This document shows, in pieces, positions 25,082 to 33,893 of a DNA stretch of 43,942 bases. The DNA comes from an uncultured Lachnospiraceae bacterium. GTDB taxonomy: Bacteria > Bacillota > Clostridia > Lachnospirales > Lachnospiraceae. A program made the translations under genes and the position numbers. Location of the stretch: NCBI GenBank assembly GCA_951801955.1, contig CATOOV010000022.1, forward strand, positions 1-43,942. Reading direction: 5' to 3'. The notes under the pieces were generated by a model. That model did no database searches and had not been told where the DNA came from. It saw only the letters and a list, made by a program, of their open reading frames with translations. Every line of letters starts with the position of its first letter. The first letter of the stretch is position 1.

Positions 25082-26254
25082 TCACTTATTTTTGTATTTC
25101 AATAAAAAATCCAAGACCTTCTGAGCCTGTACTTGACCATTCTTACGTTCCAAAACAAATTCCTTTGCTTTTTGCCCTAATTCCTTCCGCTCCTGCTCGC
25201 TTTCCTGAAAAACCCTTTTTAATAAGGCACAAACCCCTTTGGCTGACTCATCTTCCAGTACATATGCATACGAAAAATACTCTTTCGGAATCCCTTTTAA
25301 CCGTGTTAAAACCGTTGGAGTTCCAGAAGACATATATTCAATTGTCTTTGATGGGAATGAATATTTTGTAAATTCATTTTTCGAATATCGGGGAGCTGCC
25401 AAAAGTTCTGCCTCTTGTTCCAACTTTTGTACCTGTTCATTTGAAATAATTCCAAAAAACCTTATATTTTTATAATTGTTCACATAAGCCTGCACAGTCT
25501 TTTCTAAAGCCCCTTCTCCACAAATCCATAATTGCAGTCTAGGAATTTCTGCCTGCACAAAACCATCTAAAAGAATTTTTATCCCATTATCTTCTGATAA
25601 GCCACCTGCATATAAAACAGCATGTTCTTTTTTTAACCCCTCAAGCGATCGTGGTTCTTTTGCTACTCCCTCCATAACAATATAGGGTTTCTTCCTATTA
25701 TTAATTACCTCGTTCATATATTCTGAAAGCAAAATATATCCATCAAAACCATTATCCAGGAAAGAAGTAACTTTGCGGTTAATATAACCAAACAGGTTCA
25801 TATTTTCTTTTCTCCGAAATGTACTGACTTCCGAGCAAAGCGATACCACTTTAAATTTATAAATTTTCCGAAGCAAAAACAATGGAACCACATGTATAAT
25901 ATTTGTAGAATACGATAAGACAACCTTTTCTTTTTTCCCTTTACACCAATGCCGTATATAAGACAAATTTTTTCGGAAAGCATGAATCAAAGACGAAATT
26001 TTATGCTTGTCACACCACAAATAGTGAATTTTTATCCCATGGTATACCTCTCCACCTCTGGCACTTCTCTTCACACTTTCAAATAATGGCAAATAAGAAA
26101 CGATCTCAAGCCTGTTATCCCCTAAAACTTCAATAAACCCGTCAAGCAATTTCATTTCCAATTGCTGTCTTGCATGGGAACCTTTGCTTCCAGCCCTTAC
26201 AAGTTGGTTAAACAGCTTTTCATTACAAAAATATCCCATATATAAAATATCCAT
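25082..26254 (-). CDS. Family 4 (GT-B) glycosyltransferase
   Basis: About 390 residues. Two Rossmann-like halves; the C-terminal half shows AVLYAGGLSEDNGIKILLDG, LWICGEGALEKTVQAYV, NIRFFGIISNEQV and APRYSKNEFTKYSFPSKTIEYMSSG, the EX7E-like nucleotide-sugar site of GT4 enzymes. It is the first gene of the glycan operon, about 90 bases after the promoter. AAGGAG stands about 14 bases before the ATG at 26254, rather far; a GTG four codons earlier is too near to it, so the start is uncertain. Confidence 0.88.
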   Translation of the reverse strand: MDILYMGYFCNEKLFNQLVRAGSKGSHARQQLEMKLLDGFIEVLGDNRLEIVSYLPLFESVKRSARGGEVYHGIKIHYLWCDKHKISSLIHAFRKNLSYIRHWCKGKKEKVVLSYSTNIIHVVPLFLLRKIYKFKVVSLCSEVSTFRRKENMNLFGYINRKVTSFLDNGFDGYILLSEYMNEVINNRKKPYIVMEGVAKEPRSLEGLKKEHAVLYAGGLSEDNGIKILLDGFVQAEIPRLQLWICGEGALEKTVQAYVNNYKNIRFFGIISNEQVQKLEQEAELLAAPRYSKNEFTKYSFPSKTIEYMSSGTPTVLTRLKGIPKEYFSYAYVLEDESAKGVCALLKRVFQESEQERKELGQKAKEFVLERKNGQVQAQKVLDFLLKYKNK

Positions 26255-26348
26255 ACTGATAAGCACTTCTCCTTACTTCGTAAAACGGACCCATCTACGA
26301 AAACAACTAATCAAAGTTTCTGCAAATAAGCCCATAACTCATTTTTTA

Positions 26349-26377
26349 ATACTACCATTTTCCATGAAACAAATCAA
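26349..26377 (-). promoter_or_regulatory. Promoter of the surface-glycan operon
   Basis: TTGATT (26377-26372), a 17-base spacer and TAGTAT (26354-26349) on the minus strand, about 90 bases before the first glycosyltransferase gene. No other strong promoter was seen until the 3' end of the operon. Confidence 0.75.
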
Positions 26378-26435
26378 GTCATTTTTATTTCTTCTAAGTG
26401 GAACAGTTTATTTTATGAGTTGTTATAACATATAA

Positions 26436-26464
26436 TTGATTTGTTCTTTTATCTGTGATAATAT
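26436..26464 (+). promoter_or_regulatory. Plus-strand promoter divergent from the glycan operon
   Basis: TTGATT (26436-26441), a 17-base spacer and TAATAT (26459-26464). Transcription would begin near 26471 and run through the structured leader into the SHOCT pseudogene. Confidence 0.65.
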
Positions 26465-26469
26465 TTATT

Positions 26470-26630
26470 TGTATCAACATAAAAAAGGCGGAGTATGGAT
26501 TTCTTAGAAAAATAAATTTTCTTATAGATAGGCTGGTTTTAAAAACAGTACTATCTCAAAAAAGCGGTATACCATATACATCCTCGATACATGAAATGTA
26601 TAATGAAACCGCTTTGGCACCTTTTTAAAC
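26470..26630 (+). ncRNA. Candidate structured leader or small RNA with mini-ORF
   Basis: After the promoter come GGCGGAGT and an ATG at 26495 opening a six-codon ORF (MDFLEK), then GATAG/CTATC pairing (26527-26555 region), then a larger hairpin: AAAGCGGT (26561-26568) with ACCGCTTT (26608-26615), enclosing ATACAT-GAA-ATGTAT, and a T-run (26622-26626). The layout recalls a leader-peptide attenuator or an independent small RNA of about 160 bases. It matches no riboswitch I know. Confidence 0.35.
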
Positions 26631-26640
26631 TACAAAAGAA

Positions 26641-27397
26641 ATGAATTTTATGTTTGGAAAAGAAATTTGCTGTATCTGCAATCAAAATGAAGGAAAAAAA
26701 TTGAGGATGGTATAGTTTCCAAAAATTGTGTGTCTAAATGTGGACCTTTCCTTACACTTTAAGCCGGAAAAAATTTCTTCTGAACGTGTCAACCAGGCAA
26801 TAGCTGCCAACGCTAAAAATGATGATTACCTGAACCTTTTTCATCCAACGCTAAAAATAGAAAAATTTATCAGCATTGATGAAAATAATAAGCTTTGGAG
26901 TGTTCCCTGCTTTTCGAAAAACCTTATTTTTTCTTACAATGATATTATCAGTTATGAGCTTCTGAAAGATGGCGAAAGCGTTACGAAAGGCGGTTTAGGA
27001 AGCGCTGTGGCAGGAGGGGTGCTATTTGGCGGTGTTGGCGCAATCGTAGGAGGAGTCGTGGGCAGTAAAAAGACCAATCAAGAAATCTCTGAATTCCGCA
27101 TCAAAATCGTGACTAGAAATGTATGTTATACTGAAGTATATATCAACTTCCTTGTGTCTGGCAAAGTAAAATCAAACAGCATCCTATTTAAAAGTTACTC
27201 TGGCAGTGCAGAACGTATATTATCTTTACTTGCAGTTTACAGACTCCGCGAAAAATACAGCAAATACAACAAATACAGCAAAAACAGCTCCTGCCAGTGT
27301 TCCTGACGAACTTATGAAATATAAACAATTATTAGATAATGGCATTATCACACAAGAAGAATTTGACGCAAAAAAGAAACAGTTGTCGCAATTATAA
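26641..27397 (+). pseudogene. Frame-broken zinc-ribbon (DUF4428-like)/SHOCT-domain protein
   Basis: Three frames together give one protein. MFGKEICCICNQNEG (from 26650) carries the first CxxC; one base appears missing from an A-run near 26700, after which the next frame reads EDGIVSKNCVSKCGPFLTL with the second Cys pair. Another shift near 26759 returns to the first frame: KPEKISSERVNQAI through a Gly-rich hydrophobic hairpin (GGLGSAVAGGVLFGGVGAIV), a bacterial PH-like middle. A third shift near 27235 leads to the C-terminal SHOCT helix pair, DELMKYKQLLDNGIITQEEF. Such proteins are of unknown function. A shortened product from a GTG near 26728 could still be made. The lesions would have to be confirmed as not sequencing errors. 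Confidence 0.7.
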
Positions 27398-27424
27398 TTT
27401 AGAAAATTACCAAGGCACAAATGC

Positions 27425-27496
27425 GAGGACGCCATCGGTATTCTTGCCGCAGGGTGCGGACCAGCCCTGCTGTTCAAGAACGCCAATGGCGTTCTT
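27425..27496. repeat. Second, shorter copy of the multi-hairpin repeat
   Basis: Matches the reverse complement of 10700-10766: GACGCCATCGG, TTCTTG, GCAGGGTGCGGACCAGC and the AAGAACGCC/GGCGTTCTT hairpin (27476-27496). It sits between the convergent SHOCT pseudogene and the propeller gene and may act as a transcription barrier. Confidence 0.65.
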
Positions 27497-27499
27497 AAA

Positions 27500-29908
27500 T
27501 TACTTCGCTTCCAATTCCGCCGTCTTGCTTCCGTCTGCCAGGCTGTACTCTTCAATCAGCCCATTTTCTGCCAACAGGAAAAACCTATCCTTAATATAAG
27601 TCCCTCGAAGGCTCCATCCATAACGTTCCTCATCACTGCAGTCAATCTTCATAATCTGCCGGAATTCCCCATTTTCATAGGTAAACAGCAAGTATGCCTT
27701 CTGGTATTCTTTGGAGTAAGCCTCTGCTGAAAATCCAAAGAGATTTTTCTTCGTGTCAATCAATACAGCTTTGTAATTGTACAGTGCATCAGAATAATCA
27801 TATTCCATATTTAACTTTGACTGTTCCTTCACATTCACAGGATTGGAAATATCAAACATGGACAATTTCATACCATCGGTACGACCTGTATTCTCGTCTG
27901 CTTCCATTCCAATTCCCAAAAGCAGGTTTTCCGCATAAAAATGCAGGTATTCTGAAAATCCGCTGATCTTCAATTCTCCCAAGATCTTTGGCTCTGCAGG
28001 GTTGGATAAATCTACCGAAAACAGGGGGTCTGTCTCACGGAATGTAACAAAATATCCGATGTCTCCCATAAATCTTGCTGAATATACCCGTTCATCCTTT
28101 GCCAAATTTTCAATCTTCCCTGTCACCTTTAGATTTTCATCCAAAATATACAAACTATTTGTGGTTTCTATCGAAGAAGTATCAAAACCAATGATTTCAT
28201 CGCTGATATCATCTGTGATCTGTTCCACATTCTGGGATTCCACTGTGGTAACCATACGCAGATGCCCCTGATATTCATTCATCGCCATATCATCCTGCAA
28301 AGTTCCCTTAACACTACCCTCTGCCTCTTTATACATTCTTCCATCTCTATAAGAATACCGATATAAATTGGTGCTGTCTGTATTCTTTCCTTCTTGCCCA
28401 TCATACTGGTTATATTGCATATCTGCCACATAAATATTGCTCTGGCTCACATAAAATTTATCTGCGGAAGTTACCAGCGCCTGGGTATCTATAAACTGAT
28501 CTGGATGTTCCATATCTACAGACGCCATTACCAGATAAGAGGCTTCATCTGCCTCCTGGGGCAAGAAAATCTTATCCTCTGGCATAGGCTGGTCGTCAAA
28601 CGTAGGCACATAAGCTTTGTAATCAATCTGTTTCTCTGGACGGAAGGCGTCCACAGTAGAAAAGAAATACAGATAGCCGTCCGAGATTCTGGAATCCATA
28701 TAGCTCCCTTTTATGGTAAATGTATGGTATTCTTTGGGATTGCTGCGGTCGGAGATATCATAAATATGGATTTTACAATAAGCATATCCTGTCCTTGCAA
28801 ATATTTCATCCTCGACAACTGTTTCTCTTGGGTCTAGAATATCCGCCGCCATATCCCTTATCACTCCGATCAGTCCACCACTGTCTTCTTCCGAATACTC
28901 TGTCTTTTCTGGTTCCTCTGTTTCTGCTTCCTCTGTCTCTGGAACTGTCGTCTCTTCTTTTGCCGTCTGCTCTGCCCATCCAGGCTCCAAGATTACTAAT
29001 TTATCTTTCCAAATATAAATATCCTGGATAGTCTGAAAGCTTCCAACCAGCGCAGCCTCTTTTAATCCTCCTTTGGTATCTACAATCCGCACCACATTTT
29101 TATCATCTTTCTGTTGGTACACAACCTGATAGAGATACCTGCCGTCATTTTTGATAATATCTGCTTCCTCAACCTCTTCCTCCTGCTGGTTGGTCTTGCC
29201 GTAATCCGCCGTATCGGTACCCTGACCTGTATCGGCAGACTGATCTGCAGCGCCCCCCTCTGCTGGTTCTGCCGCCCCAGAGACAGCCGTATCGGTATTA
29301 ATATCTTCTACCGCTTCTGCTGCTTCCTTTGTGGGTGCCGCACCATCTGTAGAAAATTTTGCAGTTTCCCTTTTCTGATCCAGGGCATTCACCTCTTTAT
29401 AAAGCTTCTCCTGTTCTTTCCATACCTTGTCAAAAGAATTATACAACTTTTCGTATGTGGTTCCTATCTTTGTGCCTCCTTTTTCCTCTGCTTCTTCCCC
29501 TGCAGACTCTACGGTATCTGTTGAACTATCTGCATTTTCTTCTTTACCTGCCGTCTCTTGCCGTGCAGTTTCAGAATTATTTTTGTGGGCGCCAAGCTCC
29601 CAGTCCATATTTCTGCCTGCTGCAAACAAAATCAGCGCAAGACATGCACAGGCAGCAAACGTACCACACCACCAGCCAAAATACTTTCCATGCTTCCTCT
29701 GGCTCTTAGGCTCCTGTTTTGAGTCGTTCCCTCTTTTTTCCATAGGCTCCTCTCCTTTCTCTTCACTCTTTGAACTCTGTTCCAAAAGCCAGCGTTCCAT
29801 CTGTGATGGAAGGAGGCTTTCTGGTATCTTCTCTTCTTTTGCACTTTGATTCAGGCTCTGCCTGATCTTTGTTTCCTCCCATCTATGTTCCATTCCGCTC
29901 TTATGCAT
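27500..29908 (-). CDS. Membrane-anchored beta-propeller protein, probable anti-sigma factor
   Basis: 802 residues. A cytoplasmic N-terminal part (1-79, with IRQSLNQSAKEEKIPESL) resembles the short anti-sigma segment of clostridial proteins encoded after ECF sigma genes; one helix follows (80-98, WWCGTFAACACLALILFAAG), then a Thr/Glu-rich linker and a large outside domain (about 230-800) of the C-terminal beta-propeller type (EADIIKNDGRYLYQVVY, RFMGDIGYFVTFRETDPLFS, VDLSNPAEPKILGELKISGF, GYSDYLHFY-like strands). GGAGGTGTAAGA precedes the ATG, two bases after the sigma gene. Proposed role: holds the sigma factor at the membrane and senses an envelope signal with the propeller. The sensing role is inference. 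Confidence 0.8.
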   Translation of the reverse strand: MHKSGMEHRWEETKIRQSLNQSAKEEKIPESLLPSQMERWLLEQSSKSEEKGEEPMEKRGNDSKQEPKSQRKHGKYFGWWCGTFAACACLALILFAAGRNMDWELGAHKNNSETARQETAGKEENADSSTDTVESAGEEAEEKGGTKIGTTYEKLYNSFDKVWKEQEKLYKEVNALDQKRETAKFSTDGAAPTKEAAEAVEDINTDTAVSGAAEPAEGGAADQSADTGQGTDTADYGKTNQQEEEVEEADIIKNDGRYLYQVVYQQKDDKNVVRIVDTKGGLKEAALVGSFQTIQDIYIWKDKLVILEPGWAEQTAKEETTVPETEEAETEEPEKTEYSEEDSGGLIGVIRDMAADILDPRETVVEDEIFARTGYAYCKIHIYDISDRSNPKEYHTFTIKGSYMDSRISDGYLYFFSTVDAFRPEKQIDYKAYVPTFDDQPMPEDKIFLPQEADEASYLVMASVDMEHPDQFIDTQALVTSADKFYVSQSNIYVADMQYNQYDGQEGKNTDSTNLYRYSYRDGRMYKEAEGSVKGTLQDDMAMNEYQGHLRMVTTVESQNVEQITDDISDEIIGFDTSSIETTNSLYILDENLKVTGKIENLAKDERVYSARFMGDIGYFVTFRETDPLFSVDLSNPAEPKILGELKISGFSEYLHFYAENLLLGIGMEADENTGRTDGMKLSMFDISNPVNVKEQSKLNMEYDYSDALYNYKAVLIDTKKNLFGFSAEAYSKEYQKAYLLFTYENGEFRQIMKIDCSDEERYGWSLRGTYIKDRFFLLAENGLIEEYSLADGSKTAELEAK

Positions 29909-29910
29909 TC

Positions 29911-30387
29911 TTACACCTCCAGTTTCTTTCTCATTTTTTGAAGCGCCCTGCGGTACCTGGAACGCACCGTACTGTGATTCTGGTTTAAAATTTCAGCGAT
30001 CTCCTCACTGGTATAGCCTCCCAACACAGACAACGCCACCACGAAGCGATCTTCCTCCTTCAATTCCCAAAAAACCTGCTTCACCGCAGATGTCATAGCA
30101 AAATCTATCTCTCCTGACAAGCCCCTCTCCTCAGACAGCGAAATATCATCAATATCCTCCTCTTTGCGAAACCATTCCTTCATTCTGCGCCTGCAGCGAT
30201 TTATAAGAATTTTCATAATCCAGGGAGCAAATTTCTCTTTATCCTTCAGTTGATAAAACTTCTCGTATGCCGTCAGCACTGCATCCTGCACCGCATCCTC
30301 CGCTTCCTGACGGTTTCTCATATAATAAAAAGCGGTCCGATACATCTGCGGATAGACTTTCTCGTAATACCGCATAAATTCTTCCAT
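29911..30387 (-). CDS. ECF-type RNA polymerase sigma factor
   Basis: 158 residues from the ATG at 30387, which follows TTGAGGATCAT; an in-frame ATG 11 codons earlier overlaps a palindrome and is less likely. Region 2: YPQMYRTAFYYMRNRQEAEDAVQDAVLTAYEKF with the DAVQD -10 helix; WIMKILINRCRRRMK; region 4: LSVLGGYTSEEIAEILNQNHSTVRSRYRRALQKM, the -35 helix-turn-helix. It directs polymerase to a small regulon, probably including its own promoter. The following gene for a membrane propeller protein is the probable antagonist. Confidence 0.92.
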   Translation of the reverse strand: MEEFMRYYEKVYPQMYRTAFYYMRNRQEAEDAVQDAVLTAYEKFYQLKDKEKFAPWIMKILINRCRRRMKEWFRKEEDIDDISLSEERGLSGEIDFAMTSAVKQVFWELKEEDRFVVALSVLGGYTSEEIAEILNQNHSTVRSRYRRALQKMRKKLEV

Positions 30388-30404
30388 ATGATCCTCAACC
30401 TCCC

Positions 30405-30420
30405 TTGAAATGCATTTCAA
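30405..30420. promoter_or_regulatory. Perfect 16-bp palindrome before the sigma gene
   Basis: TTGAAATGCATTTCAA reads the same on both strands and lies just downstream of the predicted transcription start and 17 bases before the sigma gene ATG. It may be an operator for a dimeric regulator or a short hairpin in the leader. Confidence 0.4.
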
Positions 30421-30427
30421 TTAATAA

Positions 30428-30454
30428 GAGCGTATGATACCATAAAATGTTGCA
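30428..30454 (-). promoter_or_regulatory. Candidate ECF-dependent promoter of the sigma operon
   Basis: On the minus strand TGCAAC (30454-30449), 16 bases, CGCTC (30432-30428). The AAC in the -35 element and CG-rich -10 element are typical of ECF sigma promoters, and no housekeeping promoter was seen here. Autoregulation is inferred. Confidence 0.45.
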
Positions 30455-30521
30455 TTTAATTTTTACTCTATCAAAAGGTGCTCTTACACTTTAGAACAGC
30501 ACAGTATTTTCTATAGAATAA

Positions 30522-30594
30522 AAAAACCGACAAGAATCATTTCCATCAAAGAACGTTTCCTTTCTTTTGACATGAAGTCTTCTTGTCGGTTTTT
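30522..30594. terminator. Bidirectional terminator after the chemoreceptor gene
   Basis: AAAAACCGACAAGAA (30522-30536) and TTCTTGTCGGTTTTT (30580-30594) are exact reverse complements with T-runs on both outer sides and a 43-base loop. It ends chemoreceptor transcription five bases past the stop codon. Confidence 0.8.
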
Positions 30595-30598
30595 GAAC

Positions 30599-31909
30599 CT
30601 ACAATAATTCTTTTACTTCTTTTTTCAGATGATCCACATTAAATTTCTGAATATTCCCCACCAAATTATCTGATACCGTCTTAATCTGTTCTGTAGATTC
30701 TTTACATTCTGTCACAATCTGCCCAAACGCCTCCATTGCCTGAAGGGTTTCCTCCGCACTGGCAGAATTTGATCTCGCCGCCTCAGTCAAAGTCTCAATG
30801 CCGTCGTCAATGACATCTTTGGAACCCTTCAATCCGGTTACTTCCCCTGCGATTTGAACAATTGCCCCGCCGACATGTTCAATTTCCTCATTCAGTGAAA
30901 CAAAAATTCCCTCCGTCTGATTAATTTTCTCTGTCTGCTTTTCAAAAGCCTCTGATACCTTCCTTGTAATATCCACACTGACGTTGGAATTTTGAATCAA
31001 TTCATTGACAATTGCTGTAATCTGCTCAGAAGATTCCCTGGACTGATCTGCCAGTGTCCGAATCTCCTCTGCCACAACGGCAAAACCTTTGCCCATATCT
31101 CCAGCACGTGCCGCCTCAATACTGGCATTCAAGGCAAGAAGGTTCGTCTGGTTGGAAATTCCAGTAATAATCTCTGTTACGGTGCGAATCTGCATTGCCG
31201 ACTGATTGGTCACATCTGTCTGTGCCCTTACCTCTTCAATCCTCTTACCGCTGGTCTGGCTGATTGAAACCAGTTCTTCCATAATTTCTTCCGCTCTGCT
31301 ACTGTCTTCCTTCATCTTGTCTGCACTTCTTGTAAGTGTCTCCACATTCTCTGCAATCACATCAATGGCATGGCTCATATCCTTGATTTGGGCTCCAATC
31401 TCTAAGGTTCTCTCTGACTGGGATATGGTATTATTTCCTATGGAATCTACTTCCTGCCCCACCTGTTCCAATGATACTGTCATATTTTGAAAGGAATCCG
31501 TAAAACTTTCTGATACTTCTTTCAATGATGCAGTTGCATTTTTCACACTCGTAATAATCTGTGCAAAGGAAACTACCATATGATTCATGGAACGCACCAT
31601 TTCTCCCAGCTCGTCCCTGCGTTCTGCCAGCTTGCTTCCCTCCATGGTAAGTGTTCCGTCTGCAATCTGGTCTAAATTCCCCACCAGGCTGTGAAGCCGG
31701 TCTGCCATCCGTTTTGCAAGAAAAACAATCACGGCAAGGACAATGGCAAGCCCCCCTATGAGGATAATCGTCCCATTAAATACAGACATCTTATTTTCTG
31801 CCACCAGTCCCAGGATAAAAAATGAAACAATTCCAATCACCACCAAAGGCACTGCCATCACTCCCAAAAGGGAAAGCAGCAATTTTGCACTTTTTTTCTT
31901 TTCATTCAT
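30599..31909 (-). CDS. Methyl-accepting chemotaxis protein without an external sensor domain
   Basis: 436 residues. Two helices (about 11-37 and 44-66) are joined by only a few residues, so there is no extracellular ligand domain. A HAMP domain (about 67-120) follows, then a long coiled coil with the conserved tip [18 protein letters not shown] that binds CheA/CheW. The start at 31909 follows GAGGAGGAATTGGGT. A TATAAT box (31949-31944) stands upstream, near the stop of the ABC gene. It may sense membrane state or signals passed by a partner. No che genes are in the window. Confidence 0.9.
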   Translation of the reverse strand: MNEKKKSAKLLLSLLGVMAVPLVVIGIVSFFILGLVAENKMSVFNGTIILIGGLAIVLAVIVFLAKRMADRLHSLVGNLDQIADGTLTMEGSKLAERRDELGEMVRSMNHMVVSFAQIITSVKNATASLKEVSESFTDSFQNMTVSLEQVGQEVDSIGNNTISQSERTLEIGAQIKDMSHAIDVIAENVETLTRSADKMKEDSSRAEEIMEELVSISQTSGKRIEEVRAQTDVTNQSAMQIRTVTEIITGISNQTNLLALNASIEAARAGDMGKGFAVVAEEIRTLADQSRESSEQITAIVNELIQNSNVSVDITRKVSEAFEKQTEKINQTEGIFVSLNEEIEHVGGAIVQIAGEVTGLKGSKDVIDDGIETLTEAARSNSASAEETLQAMEAFGQIVTECKESTEQIKTVSDNLVGNIQKFNVDHLKKEVKELL

Positions 31910-31979
31910 ACCCAATTCCTCCTCTGCAGTTTCATATAAAAACATTATACGTTATTTGCACTTAATTTTCCACTGCAAA

Positions 31980-33893
31980 TTAAACTGCTTCGGTTTCCAA
32001 TCCGGGCGCCTTTCCCGTATATAACTGATAATATCTGCCCTGGGCTGCCATCAGGTCTTCATGAGTCCCCCTCTCAATAATCCGCCCCTGTTCCAATACC
32101 ATGATACAATCACTGTTGCGCACCGTTGACAGCCGATGGGCAATCACAAATGTAGTCCGCCCTTTCATCAGTTTATCCATGCCGTCTTGTACCAGCCGCT
32201 CTGTCCTGGTATCAATAGAACTGGTGGCTTCATCCAGAATTAAGACCGGCGGATCTGCGATTGCGGCTCTTGCAATGGAAAGGAGCTGCCGTTGTCCCTG
32301 GCTTAAATTCGCCCCGTCCCCAGTGAGCATCGTCTGGTATCCCTTGGGCAGACGGCGGATAAAACCATCTGCATTGGCAAGCTTTGCCGCTGCATACACT
32401 TCTTCATCCGTCGCGTCCAACTTGCCATAACGGATATTTTCCATCACCGTATTGGTAAATAAATGTGTATCCTGCAGGACAATCCCCAGAGAGCGGCGCA
32501 GATCGGCTTTTTTAATCTTATTGATATTGATGCCGTCGTATCGTATTTTACCATCCTGAATATCATAAAACCGATTAATCAAATTGGTAATCGTGGTTTT
32601 TCCTGCCCCAGTGGAACCGACAAAGGCAATTTTTTGTCCCGCATTGGCAAACATTTTTACATTGTGCAGCACAATCTTCTCTGGCTGGTAGCCAAAATCC
32701 ACATCGTCAAATACCACGTCTCCATGGAGTTCCACATAATCCGTAGTGCCCTCTGCCTGGTGAAAATGTTTCCATGCCCACAATCCAGTACGTCTCTCGG
32801 ATTCTTTCAGGGAATCCCCCGCTTTCACAGCATGGACCAACGTCACATATCCTTCATCTGTCTCCGGCTGCTGGTCCATCAGTTCAAATACGCGCCTCGC
32901 CCCTGCCATCGCCATAACCACGCTGTTCAACTGTTGGCTCACCTGGCTGATCGGCATATTAAAACTTCGGTTAAAAGTGAGAAAACTGGCGAGCCCTCCC
33001 AGTGTAAACCCTCCCACGCCGTTCAGTGCAAGAATCCCTCCCACCATAACACAGATCACATAACTTAAATTGCCGAGCTGTAAATTTACTGGTCCTAACA
33101 TATTTGCAAACTTATTTGCCTGGTTTGCGCTGGCATAGAGCTGCTCATTCAGTTTGGAAAACTGCTGGATACTCTCCTGTTCATGGCAGAAAACTTTCAC
33201 CACTTTCTGCCCCTCCATCATTTCTTCAATATATCCATTTACTTTGCCGATTTCCTGCTGCTGCGCTACGAAATATCTGCCGCTTCTTCCTGCAAAGGCT
33301 TTTGTGGCAAACAGCATCACTCCTACCATGAAAAGTGTCACAATCGTCAAAGGCACATTTAACAACAGCATACTCAAAAAAACACTTACAACCGTAATTC
33401 CGCTGGAAAAAATCTGAGGAATACTTTGGCTGATCATTTGGCGCAGGGTATCAATGTCATTCGTATAGATTGACATAATATCCCCATGGGCATGGGTATC
33501 AAAATATTCAATGGGAAGGGATTCCATATGTGAAAATAAATCATCCCTTAAGTTTTGCAGGGTTCCCTGGGTCACAGTTACCATAATGCGATTATAGATC
33601 CAAGTAGAACATGCGCCGATCCCATAGATGATGCCCACCTTGAAAAGTGCTGCTGCCAATGGTCCAAAATCTGGATGTTCTGTGCCAAGCATTGGCAGAA
33701 TATAGGTGTCAATTAAAGTCTGCAGAAATAATGTCCCCCGCACATTGGCAAGAACGCCTGCCAAAATGCCAGCCACTACAAAAAATACATGGATTTTATA
33801 GCTGGCAAGGACATATTTCATAAGCCTGAAAAACATGCTCCAGTCCATAGTCCTGCCTGGTGTCTTTCCTGTTCTTTTTCCCATCGCCATCAT
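31980..33893 (-). CDS. Heterodimeric ABC exporter, subunit 2 (membrane + ATPase)
   Basis: 637 residues: six-helix exporter domain (about 25-330) and a C-terminal ATPase with Walker A GSTGAGKTT, Q-loop, signature LSQGQRQ, Walker B VLILDEATSSID (catalytic Glu present) and IAHRLST switch His. The signature has Gln where Gly is usual. The start codon overlaps the stop of the partner gene (ATGA), after GGAGGTGAAAA, so the subunits are co-translated. Likely exports drugs, lipids or peptides; substrate unknown. About 60 residues between membrane and ATPase domain (ESERRTGLWAWKHFHQ) are longer than in many exporters. Confidence 0.92.
   Translation of the reverse strand: MMAMGKRTGKTPGRTMDWSMFFRLMKYVLASYKIHVFFVVAGILAGVLANVRGTLFLQTLIDTYILPMLGTEHPDFGPLAAALFKVGIIYGIGACSTWIYNRIMVTVTQGTLQNLRDDLFSHMESLPIEYFDTHAHGDIMSIYTNDIDTLRQMISQSIPQIFSSGITVVSVFLSMLLLNVPLTIVTLFMVGVMLFATKAFAGRSGRYFVAQQQEIGKVNGYIEEMMEGQKVVKVFCHEQESIQQFSKLNEQLYASANQANKFANMLGPVNLQLGNLSYVICVMVGGILALNGVGGFTLGGLASFLTFNRSFNMPISQVSQQLNSVVMAMAGARRVFELMDQQPETDEGYVTLVHAVKAGDSLKESERRTGLWAWKHFHQAEGTTDYVELHGDVVFDDVDFGYQPEKIVLHNVKMFANAGQKIAFVGSTGAGKTTITNLINRFYDIQDGKIRYDGININKIKKADLRRSLGIVLQDTHLFTNTVMENIRYGKLDATDEEVYAAAKLANADGFIRRLPKGYQTMLTGDGANLSQGQRQLLSIARAAIADPPVLILDEATSSIDTRTERLVQDGMDKLMKGRTTFVIAHRLSTVRNSDCIMVLEQGRIIERGTHEDLMAAQGRYYQLYTGKAPGLETEAV

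Larger units (their letters stand above)
26255..26640. other. Divergent promoter region of glycan operon and plus-strand leader
   Basis: This 386-base stretch has no full gene. It holds the minus-strand glycan promoter (26349-26377), a plus-strand promoter (26436-26464) 59 bases behind it, a six-codon ORF and hairpins (26470-26630). Confidence 0.6.
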
